Below, piece after piece: positions 13,770 through 22,119 of a DNA stretch of 64,000 nt. Position 1 is the first letter of the stretch, and each line of letters begins with the position of its first letter. The notes under the pieces are model-generated. The model had not been told where the DNA came from. It saw nothing but the letters and a program-made list of their open reading frames with translations, and did not search any database. The position numbers and the translations under genes are program-made. Origin of the DNA: Bacteroidota bacterium (GTDB lineage Bacteria > Bacteroidota > Bacteroidia > B-17B0 > Aurantibacillaceae); assembly GCA_963169355.1 (NCBI GenBank), contig CAUJCR010000008.1, positions 93,978 through 157,977 on the forward strand, in the 5' to 3' direction.

Positions 13770-16610
13770 CTATAATTTAGCTTTTACTTCTACCATTTCA
13801 TATCCTTCAATAATATCATCTACTTTAACATCATTAAAGCCATCTATATTTAATCCACATTCGTAATTAGCTGCTACTTCTTTCACATCATCTTTAAAGC
13901 GTTTTAATGAACCTAAAGCACCTGTATGAATAACGATGCCGTCACGAATAACTCGCACTTTTGTATTACGCGACACTTTTCCATCAAGCACATAACATCC
14001 AGCAATAGTACCTACTTTAGAAATATTAAACACCTCTCTTACAGCTATATTACATACCACTTTTTCTTCAAACTCTGGTGCTAACATACCCTCCATAGCG
14101 GCTTTTACCTCATTAATAGCATCGTAAATAATAGAATATAAACGTACATCAATCTCTTCAGTTTCGGCTAACTTACGTGCGGCAACCGATGGGCGAACTT
14201 GGAAACCAACAATAATAGCATTAGAGGCACTTGCCAACATCACATCTGTTTCGCTAATGGCACCAACCGATTTATGAATAATATTTACCTGAACTTTTTC
14301 GGTTGATAATTTTAATAATGAATCGGATAAAGCTTCAATAGAACCATCCACATCACCTTTTACAATAATGTTTAATTCTTTAAAATCACCAATTGCTAAT
14401 CGACGACCAATTTCATCTAATGTAATATGTTTTTGAGTACGAATACCTTGTTCACGTTGTAATTGTAAACGTTTGTTTGCTAACTCACGAGCCTCTCTTT
14501 CGTCAGACATCACATTAAACTTATCACCTGCCGTAGGTGCACCATTTAAACCTAGTAACTGAACAGGCATTGATGGACCAGCTTCTTTTACATGTTGTCC
14601 ATGCTCGTTTGTCATAGCTTTTACACGGCCGCTATAACACCCAGCTACTAACACATCACCAATTCTTAATGTACCTTTTTGTACAATAATATCAGCCACA
14701 TGTCCTCTACCTTTATCTAACTTAGCTTCAATAATTGAACCCGACGCTTTTACTTTTGGATTTGCTTTTAATTCTAATATTTCTGCTTCTAAAATAATTT
14801 TTTCGAGTAACAATTCGATATTAGTTCCTTTCTTAGCTGAAATTTCTTGGCATTGGTATTTTCCACCCCACTCTTCTACTAATATATTCATGCCAGCTAA
14901 AGTTTCGCGAATTTTATCTGGATTAGCGCCTGGTTTATCAATTTTATTAATTGCAATAATCATTGGTACACCCGCAGCCTGTGCGTGATTAATTGCCTCT
15001 TTTGTTTGAGGCATCACACTGTCATCAGCGGCAACCACAATAATTACAATATCAGTAACTTTAGCACCACGTGCACGCATAGCGGTAAATGCCTCGTGGC
15101 CAGGAGTATCCAAAAATGTGATTGATTTTCCGTTCTCTAATTTTACATTATAGCTACCAATGTGCTGAGTAATACCTCCAGCTTCGCCTGCCGATACATT
15201 TGTTTTACGAATATAATCTAGTAATGATGTTTTACCATGATCGACATGTCCCATTATTGTAACAATTGGAGGGCGTTCTATCATATCATTTGGATCATCT
15301 ACTTCCTCTTGTTCAGCAATAGATTCTTGAACATCAACACTCACAAACTCTGTTTTATAACCAAATTCTTCGGCAACAATCGCCAAGGTTTCCGCATCTA
15401 AGCGTTGGTTAATAGACACAAATAACCCAAGACTCATACAAGTAGAGATAATTTGAGTTACAGGAACATTCATCATTTGTGCTAACTGATTAGCTGACAC
15501 AAATTCGGTAACTTTTAATGTTTTTCTCTCCAGTTCACTTAACTCTTGTTCTTCAGCCATTCTATCTCTCACATCATCACGTTTATCTCTACGATGTTTG
15601 GAGGCTTTAGACTTAGTACCTTTGCTACTTAAGCGAGCTAATGTTTCTTTAATTTGTGCTTGAATCTCTTCATCTGTAAGAGCAGGACGAGACTCTCTAG
15701 CTTGTTGTTTCTTTTGTCTAGGATCTCCGTATTTTTCTTTTGCTCTTTCTCTTGCTATTTGCGCTTGTTCAGAACCTACTTTCTTAATTTCCTCTTCACT
15801 CATTCCACCCTTACGTATTCTCTTACGTTTTTTCTTATCTGCTTGTGAAGCTTGTTCATTAGGGTTTTTCTTTACTTCCTTATTCACAGGAAGCTCAATT
15901 TTACCCATAATCTTCGGTCCCTCTAATTTTTGATAAACCGTTTCAATAAATTCTTCTTTTTGTTCTTCTTCTACAACTGGCGGTTCAATCTCTACAACCT
16001 CTTCTACCTCATTCACCTCTTCCACTTTTTTCTTTCTGCCTTTAGTAGTTTTTGCTTTAGCATCGGCAACCTCTTCTTTTTCTTTTTTCGATTTTTTATC
16101 AGGTTTTGTTTTCGTATTAATACTTGCTAAATCTACTTTACCCAACACCTTAGGTCCTGAAATGGATATGGCTTCATCTTCTATTTTTTCAGTTTCTACC
16201 GCTTTTTCTTTTGCCTTCTTGGCTTCTTCTTCTTGTGCACGCTTTAAGGCGAGTTGTTTTGCTTCTTCTATTTTTTTATTCTCGGCAGCTTTTAAAGCTG
16301 CGGCTTCTAACAGTTCCCTTTCTTTTTGTGCTTCTAACTCTTTAGCCTTAATAGCCTTTGTGTCTTCTATAACTATTGTATCCTTTTTTAATTTATTAAG
16401 GGTCTGACCAACAGTTCTTGCCTCTTCCTTAGCAGATTTATCTCCCGAAAATTCTTTTGATAATAAATTGTATTCTTCTTCTCCAACTTTAGTATTGGGG
16501 TTACTATCTATAGGGCGACCATTAGCAGCCAAAAATTCAACTATCTTTCCAATGGAAAGATTGAATTCTTTTGCTACTTTACTTAATCGCATTTGTTTTA
16601 CATCTGACAT
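13770..16610 (-). CDS. infB: Translation initiation factor IF-2
   Basis: The 946-residue product has the IF2 N-terminal HTH-like domain ([20 protein letters not shown]), a long Lys/Glu/Ala-rich linker, a second N2 domain and the GTPase core. The core shows [15 protein letters not shown] (G1), DTPGHEAF (G3), NKIDKPGAN (G4) and SAKKGTN (G5); domains II-IV at the C-terminus end in [19 protein letters not shown]-2 positions initiator tRNA on the 30S subunit and drives 50S joining. It is the last gene of rimP-nusA-infB, separated from nusA by 128 bp containing an 18-bp hairpin. Confidence 0.98.
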   Translation of the reverse strand: MSDVKQMRLSKVAKEFNLSIGKIVEFLAANGRPIDSNPNTKVGEEEYNLLSKEFSGDKSAKEEARTVGQTLNKLKKDTIVIEDTKAIKAKELEAQKERELLEAAALKAAENKKIEEAKQLALKRAQEEEAKKAKEKAVETEKIEDEAISISGPKVLGKVDLASINTKTKPDKKSKKEKEEVADAKAKTTKGRKKKVEEVNEVEEVVEIEPPVVEEEQKEEFIETVYQKLEGPKIMGKIELPVNKEVKKNPNEQASQADKKKRKRIRKGGMSEEEIKKVGSEQAQIARERAKEKYGDPRQKKQQARESRPALTDEEIQAQIKETLARLSSKGTKSKASKHRRDKRDDVRDRMAEEQELSELERKTLKVTEFVSANQLAQMMNVPVTQIISTCMSLGLFVSINQRLDAETLAIVAEEFGYKTEFVSVDVQESIAEQEEVDDPNDMIERPPIVTIMGHVDHGKTSLLDYIRKTNVSAGEAGGITQHIGSYNVKLENGKSITFLDTPGHEAFTAMRARGAKVTDIVIIVVAADDSVMPQTKEAINHAQAAGVPMIIAINKIDKPGANPDKIRETLAGMNILVEEWGGKYQCQEISAKKGTNIELLLEKIILEAEILELKANPKVKASGSIIEAKLDKGRGHVADIIVQKGTLRIGDVLVAGCYSGRVKAMTNEHGQHVKEAGPSMPVQLLGLNGAPTAGDKFNVMSDEREARELANKRLQLQREQGIRTQKHITLDEIGRRLAIGDFKELNIIVKGDVDGSIEALSDSLLKLSTEKVQVNIIHKSVGAISETDVMLASASNAIIVGFQVRPSVAARKLAETEEIDVRLYSIIYDAINEVKAAMEGMLAPEFEEKVVCNIAVREVFNISKVGTIAGCYVLDGKVSRNTKVRVIRDGIVIHTGALGSLKRFKDDVKEVAANYECGLNIDGFNDVKVDDIIEGYEMVEVKAKL

Positions 16611-16679
16611 ATCTTTTTTCCTCTCGTCTTTTTAATTCCGGGTTATTGAATTAGTTGTTGTTTTTTTTAGTACTTAATT

Positions 16680-16731
16680 ATATTAAACTGTTTTGAGTTG
16701 CCAACAACTTATTCTCAAAACAGTTTAATAT
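16680..16731 (-). promoter_or_regulatory. Long intercistronic hairpin between nusA and infB
   Basis: An 18-bp perfect inverted repeat (ATATTAAACTGTTTTGAG and its complement) has a 16-nt loop. It starts 8 bp before the nusA stop in plus coordinates (just past it in transcription). No U-tract follows in the direction of transcription, so it looks like a processing, stability or regulatory hairpin rather than a terminator. Confidence 0.6.
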
Positions 16732-16738
16732 TTATTTC

Positions 16739-18001
16739 TTAATCTTCAAATTCAGATTGTAAGATTTGTTTTACATCTTCAATTACATCTTCACTTAATC
16801 CAGTACGGCGTACTAAATCTGAATTCTCAATTTCTAGAACAGCTTTAGCTGTATCACAGCCTATAGCTTGAAGTTTTTGAATCACCTCTTCTTCAATCTC
16901 ATCATTAAATTCAATTAAGTCCACATCATCAATATCCACATCACTTTCTTCGCTATCACGATATACATCAATCTCATAACCACTTAATTTACCAGCTAAT
17001 TTAATATTATAGCCACCTTTTCCAATAGCTAATGAAATTTGGTCTGGTTTTAAAAACACCTCGGCACGTTTATTTTCTTCATCTAATTTTACTGATGTAA
17101 CTTTAGCAGGACTTAGTGCACGTTGTATTAATAACTGAGGATTTGTTGTATAATTAATCACATCAATATTTTCATTTTTTAATTCACGAACAATACCGTG
17201 AATACGAGAACCTTTCATCCCCACACAAGCCCCCACTGGGTCAATTCTGTCATCATAAGATTCTACCGCTACTTTTGCTCTTTCACCTGGCTCACGAACA
17301 ATTTTTTTAATGGTAATTAATCCATCAAACACTTCTGGAACTTCCATCTCAAATAATCTTTCTAAGAAAGAAGGCGCTGTACGAGAAACAATAACTGAAG
17401 GTGTCCCGTTTTTTAATTCTACTTTATACACAACTGCTTTTACCGAATCGCCTTTCTTAAAGAAATCAGAAGGGATTTGTTCTGATTTTGGTAATAATAA
17501 TTCATTACCTTCATCATCCACTAACATAATTTCTTTCTTCCAAACTTGGTAAACCTCAGCGTTAACAATATCTCCAACACGTTCTTTATATTTATTATAA
17601 ATGCCTGTTTTTTCAAGTTCTAATATTTTTTGAACTAAGTTTTGACGAACTGATAACACATTACGTCTTCCTATTTCATTTAAGTTAACTAATTCAGTTA
17701 CCTCTTCGCCAATTTCAAAATCTGGTTCGATTTTTTGAGCCTCCGTTAAGCTAATATGTTTGTTCGGGTCATAATCAAATGAATCTTCAGCAAACTCATC
17801 ATCAACTATCGTTCTGTTTTTATAAATTTCAATATCTCCTTTATCAGGATTTACAATAATATCAAAGTTTTTATCCGAACCATATTTCTTAATTAACATT
17901 GAACGAAATACATCTTCAATAATGCTCATTAAGGTTGCGCGATCAATGTTCTTATCTTCCTTAAATAATGAGAATGACTCTATTAAATTTACACTTTCCA
18001 T
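16739..18001 (-). CDS. nusA: Transcription termination/antitermination factor NusA
   Basis: The 420-residue product has the NusA N-terminal RNAP-binding domain (DEFAEDSFDYDP), an S1 domain (ERVGDIVNAEVYQVWKKEIM) and two KH domains, with the signatures EVFDGLITIKKIVREPGERAKVAV around residues 225-250, DPVGACVGMKGSRI and PDQISLAIGKGGYNIKLA. An acidic C-terminal extension (DVDIDDVDLIEF) ends it. NusA binds RNA polymerase and modulates pausing and termination. The gene follows rimP by 13 bp, the conserved rimP-nusA-infB order. Confidence 0.97.
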   Translation of the reverse strand: MESVNLIESFSLFKEDKNIDRATLMSIIEDVFRSMLIKKYGSDKNFDIIVNPDKGDIEIYKNRTIVDDEFAEDSFDYDPNKHISLTEAQKIEPDFEIGEEVTELVNLNEIGRRNVLSVRQNLVQKILELEKTGIYNKYKERVGDIVNAEVYQVWKKEIMLVDDEGNELLLPKSEQIPSDFFKKGDSVKAVVYKVELKNGTPSVIVSRTAPSFLERLFEMEVPEVFDGLITIKKIVREPGERAKVAVESYDDRIDPVGACVGMKGSRIHGIVRELKNENIDVINYTTNPQLLIQRALSPAKVTSVKLDEENKRAEVFLKPDQISLAIGKGGYNIKLAGKLSGYEIDVYRDSEESDVDIDDVDLIEFNDEIEEEVIQKLQAIGCDTAKAVLEIENSDLVRRTGLSEDVIEDVKQILQSEFED

Positions 18002-18014
18002 TGTTTTGTTGTTT

Positions 18015-18479
18015 TTAAAATGGTAATACTGATTTTGTTTCTTTTACTTGATTATATGTTAGGTTAATTTTTTCAACTACGGTATGATTGCCTTTGCCTA
18101 TTGGTTTTTTTTCACGTCTTGTTTCTTCTATCTCAAAACCAATATCATCTGCTTTTAATAAAATGCCTTCATGTTTTTTGCCCTCAAGAGTTTGTGTTTT
18201 CACTTTAGTGCCTACATATTTTTTGTACTGTTGCAACACTTTAAATGGTTGTGTGGCTCCTGGCGATGATACTGATAATTCAAAATCTTCTTTTTCTCTA
18301 TCTAAATTTCCTTCTATATGACGACTTAAAGCTACACAATCTGCAATTACTACATGAGTAGGCGAATCTATATACACCTCAATTACATTACCAGGTAATA
18401 TCTTAACATCCACCAAAAACTTATCGGTATTTTGCAGATGCTCTTCAATGAGTTGTAATATTTTTTCTTTTTTAATCAT
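18015..18479 (-). CDS. rimP: Ribosome maturation factor RimP
   Basis: The 154-residue protein fits RimP: an N-terminal alpha/beta domain (FLVDVKILPGNVIEVYIDSP; CVALSRHIEG), the family motif LSVSSPGATQPFKVLQQYKK and a C-terminal SH3-like barrel (YVGTKVKTQTLEGKKHEGIL). RimP assists 30S subunit maturation. It is the first gene of the operon and is preceded by a promoter and a hairpin with U-tract inside the leader (18503-18520). Confidence 0.95.
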   Translation of the reverse strand: MIKKEKILQLIEEHLQNTDKFLVDVKILPGNVIEVYIDSPTHVVIADCVALSRHIEGNLDREKEDFELSVSSPGATQPFKVLQQYKKYVGTKVKTQTLEGKKHEGILLKADDIGFEIEETRREKKPIGKGNHTVVEKINLTYNQVKETKSVLPF

Positions 18480-18502
18480 TTAAAAAAAATTAAAAATAAA
18501 AA

Positions 18503-18520
18503 AGGGACTTTATCGTCCCT
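18503..18520 (-). terminator. Leader terminator/attenuator of the rimP-nusA-infB operon
   Basis: On the minus strand AGGGAC-GATAAA-GTCCCT is followed by TTTTTATTTTTAATTTTTTT, a canonical intrinsic terminator. It ends just before the rimP start codon and lies downstream of a TACATTTG promoter element. No minus-strand gene lies upstream, so the hairpin terminates only the operon's own leader. Confidence 0.65.
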
Positions 18521-18547
18521 CAATCTTTTCATCTATTTTTTCGGATA

Positions 18548-18555
18548 CAAATGTA
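18548..18555 (-). promoter_or_regulatory. Candidate -7 element for rimP-nusA-infB
   Basis: TACATTTG on the minus strand matches TAnnTTTG. It lies about 70 bp upstream of the rimP start, leaving a short leader that contains the attenuator hairpin. Confidence 0.5.
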
Positions 18556-18708
18556 CTTAAATATTTATTAATTACCAAATAAACTTTGCTTGTAAAGCCA
18601 CTTTTTTCATCTTAAATTTAATCAAGCAATCCCCGAAAAGAGTGTTTAAACCCTAAATTTTGGACAAAACTACACCATTACCAATGTTTAACCTTAAAAC
18701 TCAATATT

Positions 18709-18996
18709 ATGAAACCAATCGAAAAAAATTCAGCAAAAGGGGTACTTTTAAACGTGTTATTTGTTTTTCTTACCTCAAGTGTTTGGGCACAAGAAAGTGT
18801 AACTAAACAAATTGGCGATGTAGCCAAGGATAATATGGCTAGCTTTTATATTATAGGCGGCGTTATTGTTTTTGGAATATTTGCCTATGTTATTTACAAC
18901 AAAGCCTTAAGAAAAGATGACGACTCACAACCTCATCCTTTCATAAAGCACAGCCACCCAAGACATCACCGTCGTGTTATTAGAAAATCAGCCTAA
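18709..18996 (+). CDS. Hypothetical small membrane protein with signal peptide
   Basis: The 95-residue protein has an N-terminal signal peptide (GVLLNVLFVFLTSSVWAQ, cleavage likely after VWA), a short exported segment, one membrane helix (FYIIGGVIVFGIFAYVIYN, about 50-68) and a His/Arg-rich C-terminus (HPFIKHSHPRHHRR) that could bind metal or nucleic acid. I do not recognise a family. It stands alone between the divergent rimP operon and the acpP promoter. Confidence 0.6.
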   Translation: MKPIEKNSAKGVLLNVLFVFLTSSVWAQESVTKQIGDVAKDNMASFYIIGGVIVFGIFAYVIYNKALRKDDDSQPHPFIKHSHPRHHRRVIRKSA

Positions 18997-19087
18997 TTTC
19001 CTGAGTGTTTTATCTAAGGAATGAGTTTATTAAAAGATAATTTTGTTAAATAATTGAAATTCAATTATTTAACAAATGTCTTTTTTT

Positions 19088-19117
19088 TTTGTTTTTTGTA
19101 GCATTACATTATCTTTG
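19088..19117 (+). promoter_or_regulatory. Promoter of acpP-fabF-rnc
   Basis: TATCTTTG (19110-19117) matches the TAnnTTTG -7 element, with TTTG at 19088-19091 about 19 bp upstream as the -33 element. The acpP start lies 27 bp downstream. Confidence 0.65.
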
Positions 19118-19143
19118 TGGCGAATTTTTAAAACTAAAACACA

Positions 19144-19383
19144 ATGTCAGACATTTCATCAAAAGTAAAATCTATTATTGTAGATAAATTAGGTGTAGAA
19201 GAAAAAGAAGTAACTCCAACTGCTAGCTTTACTAACGACTTAGGAGCAGATTCATTAGATACAGTGGAGTTAATTATGGAATTTGAAAAAGAATTCAATA
19301 TTGCTATTCCAGACGATCAAGCTGAAAAAATTGCTACAGTAGGTGATGCTATCGCTTATATTGAGGCAAACGCTAAAAACTAA
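19144..19383 (+). CDS. acpP: Acyl carrier protein
   Basis: The 79-residue acidic protein has the phosphopantetheine attachment motif [10 protein letters not shown], with the modified serine at about position 37. It carries growing acyl chains in type II fatty acid synthesis in the cytoplasm. fabF follows after 29 bp and rnc after that, a widely conserved order. Length and sequence are typical. Confidence 0.97.
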   Translation: MSDISSKVKSIIVDKLGVEEKEVTPTASFTNDLGADSLDTVELIMEFEKEFNIAIPDDQAEKIATVGDAIAYIEANAKN

Positions 19384-19412
19384 ACATCTTTTTAACTTAA
19401 AAAATTTTCTGT

Positions 19413-20666
19413 ATGCAATTTAAGCGCGTAGTAGTTACGGGACTTGGTGCTGTTACACCTTTGGGCAATAATGTAAATGATTATTGGACAAATCTGATTA
19501 ATGGCGTAAGTGGTGCCGCACCTATTACGCGTTTTGATGCGTCAAAATTTAAAACTCGTTTTGCTTGCGAAGTAAAGGGTTTTAAATTAGTAGATTATTT
19601 TGATAGGAAAGAAGCGCAACGCTTAGATGCTTTTTCGCATTATGGCATTGCCGCCTCTGTGCAAGCTGTAAAAGATGCGGGGTTAGACGCAGAAAACATA
19701 GATAAAAATGAAATAGGAGTAATTTGGGGTTCAGGTATTGGAGGATTAGATACTTTTCAAACTGAAACTTTTAACTTTGCAAAAGGCGACGGAAATCCTC
19801 GCTTCAATCCATTCTTTATTCCAAAAATGATTGCGGATATTTGCTCTGGGCATATCTCTATTCGTTTTGGTTTTAGAGGACCAAATTTCACAACCGTTTC
19901 AGCTTGTGCCTCTTCTACAACAGCTTTAATTGATGCTTTTACCTATATTCGACTAGGAAGAGCAAACGCTATTGTAGCTGGTGGTTCCGAAGCTGCCATT
20001 AATGAAAGTGGTATTGGTGGATTTAACGCTTGTCAGGCAATGAGTACGCGCAACGACAGCATGGCTACTGCCTCTCGCCCTTATGATAAAGATCGTGATG
20101 GTTTTGTATTAGGAGAAGGTGGTGCTTGTTTAATTTTAGAAGAACTTGAACATGCTAAAGCTCGTGGTGCAAAAATTTATGCTGAAATTATTGGCGGAGG
20201 TATGAGTGGCGATGCTTACCACATTACAGCTCCACACCCAGAAGGATTAGGCGCAACATTAGTTATGGAACGTGCCATTAAAGATGCTGGTATTTCTCCT
20301 AACGAAGTAGATTATATCAATACACACGGTACTAGCACTCCGCTTGGCGATGGAGCAGAACTTAAAGCCATCATCAATGTATTTGGAGAACAAGCTTATA
20401 AAATGAATATTAGTTCAACAAAATCTATGACTGGGCACTTACTTGGTGCAGCAGGTGCTGTAGAAGCTATTGCTACTGTATTAGCGGTTCAAAATGATGT
20501 TGTTCCACCAACCATTAATCATGTAACCGTAGATCCTGAAATTGATCCAAAATTAAACTTAACTTTCAATAAAGCTCAAAAACGCCCTATTCGAGTGGCT
20601 CTTAGCAACACCTTTGGATTTGGTGGTCATAATGCAGCTATTGTAGTTAAAAAGTACAACGCTTAG
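19413..20666 (+). CDS. fabF: 3-oxoacyl-ACP synthase II (KAS II)
   Basis: The 417-residue product is full length for FabF. The Cys-His-His triad is visible as VSACASSTTA (nucleophile Cys), NTHGTSTPLGD and STKSMTGHLLGAAGA. The C-terminal NTFGFGGHNAAIV is typical of the family. It condenses malonyl-ACP with acyl-ACP in chain elongation. It sits between acpP and rnc. Confidence 0.97.
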   Translation: MQFKRVVVTGLGAVTPLGNNVNDYWTNLINGVSGAAPITRFDASKFKTRFACEVKGFKLVDYFDRKEAQRLDAFSHYGIAASVQAVKDAGLDAENIDKNEIGVIWGSGIGGLDTFQTETFNFAKGDGNPRFNPFFIPKMIADICSGHISIRFGFRGPNFTTVSACASSTTALIDAFTYIRLGRANAIVAGGSEAAINESGIGGFNACQAMSTRNDSMATASRPYDKDRDGFVLGEGGACLILEELEHAKARGAKIYAEIIGGGMSGDAYHITAPHPEGLGATLVMERAIKDAGISPNEVDYINTHGTSTPLGDGAELKAIINVFGEQAYKMNISSTKSMTGHLLGAAGAVEAIATVLAVQNDVVPPTINHVTVDPEIDPKLNLTFNKAQKRPIRVALSNTFGFGGHNAAIVVKKYNA

Positions 20667-20676
20667 TTTTATTGTT

Positions 20677-21396
20677 TTGATAAAAATTTTATCAGCCTTA
20701 AAACCACTTTCCAAAAACGATAAAGCCTTTAGGCAAAAGCTAAAAAATATTTTGGGGTTTTATCCTTCAAACTTAGCTTTGTATCATCAAGCCTTTAGGC
20801 ATAGTAGCACAAATGTTAGTGAATTTAAACAAAGTAACGAACGCTTAGAATTTTTAGGCGATGCTGTACTTGGCATGGTAGTAGCCGAATACCTTTTTAA
20901 ACTATATCCTAAAGAAAATGAAGGTTTTTTAACGCAAATAAGAAGTAGAATTGTAAATGGACAAAACCTACAGATGTTATCTAAAAAGTTTGGGTTTGAT
21001 GCATTGCTTACTTCTAAATTAACTCAAAAAGATAGAATCAATTCATCTGCTTATGGCGATGCTTTTGAAGCTTTTATAGGTGCCTTATATTTAGATAAAG
21101 GATTTGATGTTACAAAAAAATTCATCTTAAATAAAATCATTAAACTGCATTTAGATATGAATACTGTGTTGCAAAATAATACAGATTATAAATCTCAGTT
21201 GCAGATTTTAATGCAAAAACAAAAAACCACATTTGAATACAAACTACTTAATGAATATAAAACCGAAAAAGGAAAATTATACCATGTTCAACTCATTATT
21301 GATCATGTTCCTATTGTTGAGTTCGAACATAGTTCTAAAAAAGTAGCCGAACAAAAAGTTGCCCAATTAGCCCTGGAGCAATTAAGTAAAGAGTAA
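20677..21396 (+). CDS. rnc: Ribonuclease III
   Basis: The 239-residue product has the RNase III signature ERLEFLGDAVLGMVVAEYLF, a second acidic cluster (YGDAFEAFIGALYLD) and a C-terminal dsRNA-binding domain (DYKSQLQILMQKQKTTFEY). It cleaves double-stranded RNA in rRNA and mRNA processing. The start is TTG at 20677, 10 bp after the fabF stop; no ATG fits. It closes the acpP-fabF-rnc operon, and a repeat-borne hairpin (21438-21463 region) may terminate it. Confidence 0.95.
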   Translation: MIKILSALKPLSKNDKAFRQKLKNILGFYPSNLALYHQAFRHSSTNVSEFKQSNERLEFLGDAVLGMVVAEYLFKLYPKENEGFLTQIRSRIVNGQNLQMLSKKFGFDALLTSKLTQKDRINSSAYGDAFEAFIGALYLDKGFDVTKKFILNKIIKLHLDMNTVLQNNTDYKSQLQILMQKQKTTFEYKLLNEYKTEKGKLYHVQLIIDHVPIVEFEHSSKKVAEQKVAQLALEQLSKE

Positions 21397-21423
21397 ATTT
21401 TTCTTTGTTTCTTTTACGAAAAT

Positions 21424-21486
21424 TCAAGTTTTTATAAAACTTTTTGTCTTGATACAAAAAGTTACAAAAAGATCAAGGCTTCTTAA
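21424..21486. repeat. Short dispersed repeat with terminator-like hairpin, copy 1
   Basis: About 62 bp here recur at 62338-62401 with few differences. The core is AACTTTTTGT-CTTGAT-ACAAAAAGTT, a perfect 10-bp stem, followed by TTACAAAAA and ATCAAGGCT. It may end rnc transcription. Confidence 0.75.
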
Positions 21487-21656
21487 ACCCAAATTATGCA
21501 TTAGTAATTCTATTACGAGCTAAAATCCCTGCAAAATATGAAGCTTCGCAACTTTTTCTCAATTACCGTAGCAGTGGCTACGCTTCATTCATAAAAGTTC
21601 ATATTTTATTGGGCTTTTAACACTCATTACTAATTTCTAATGCACAATCTGGGTTA
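21486..21656. mobile_element. MITE-like hairpin element, copy 1
   Basis: This 171-bp element begins AACCCAAATT and ends AATCTGGGTT. Its outer 24 bp are inverted repeats with three mismatches. Inner complementary blocks (AAAATATGAA/TTCATATTTT; GTAGC/GCTAC) let the whole element fold into one long hairpin. A second copy lies at 46180-46348. No coding capacity. Confidence 0.7.
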
Positions 21657-21735
21657 AATTTTTTCTAACGAATAAAATATTTGCAACGCAATAATACCCT
21701 AAACGCACACAATGCATTATTTCCACGTGAGCGTA

Positions 21736-22119
21736 TCAAAACAAACTCATTTGGCTACTATTATCTTCTTGAATTTTTGGTTTAGAAATTTTTGCTGAGG
21801 CTATTTCATTAACTATTTCTTGTCTTTTTTCTGCAAGAACCACCACAGTTTCTATTTGCTTTAAAGCATCGACATCTTCATCAATGGCATCGGATATGTT
21901 GTTTTCTTCTTTGTACACACGGGCGCTAATGGTTATTTGTTCCATTAGTAACATGTATTCAAAACCTAAAGCATCCTTGTTTTGCTCGGCAATAAGCTGT
22001 TGTTGGCGTATTATATCTATGCGCTTGCTAAGCCTTTCATCGCTATAGGTAGCCAAAAATTCAATCCACTCATCGGCCTTTTCATGCGCCTCTTGTATGC
22101 GTAGTTCAATGGCTTTCAT
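21736..22119 (-). CDS. Small partner protein of the type IIG restriction-modification enzyme
   Basis: ATG at 22119 (127 residues) overlaps the end of the large upstream gene by 14 bp; an upstream TTG at 22131 is possible. The product is acidic and predicted helical (KADEWIEFLATYSDERLSKR). It ends SSQMSLF, and QMSLF resembles the beta-clamp-binding motif QL(S/D)LF. It is tightly coupled to the Eco57I-type enzyme, so it probably modulates that enzyme or tethers it to the replication fork (inference). I do not recognise the family. Confidence 0.6.
   Translation of the reverse strand: MKAIELRIQEAHEKADEWIEFLATYSDERLSKRIDIIRQQQLIAEQNKDALGFEYMLLMEQITISARVYKEENNISDAIDEDVDALKQIETVVVLAEKRQEIVNEIASAKISKPKIQEDNSSQMSLF

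Larger units (their letters stand above)
21397..21735. other. Intergenic region built of two repeats
   Basis: No gene is visible. It contains a short repeat with a hairpin (21424-21486) and, directly after it, a 171-bp hairpin-forming element (21486-21656) present again at 46180. The last 80 bp show nothing. Confidence 0.7.
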
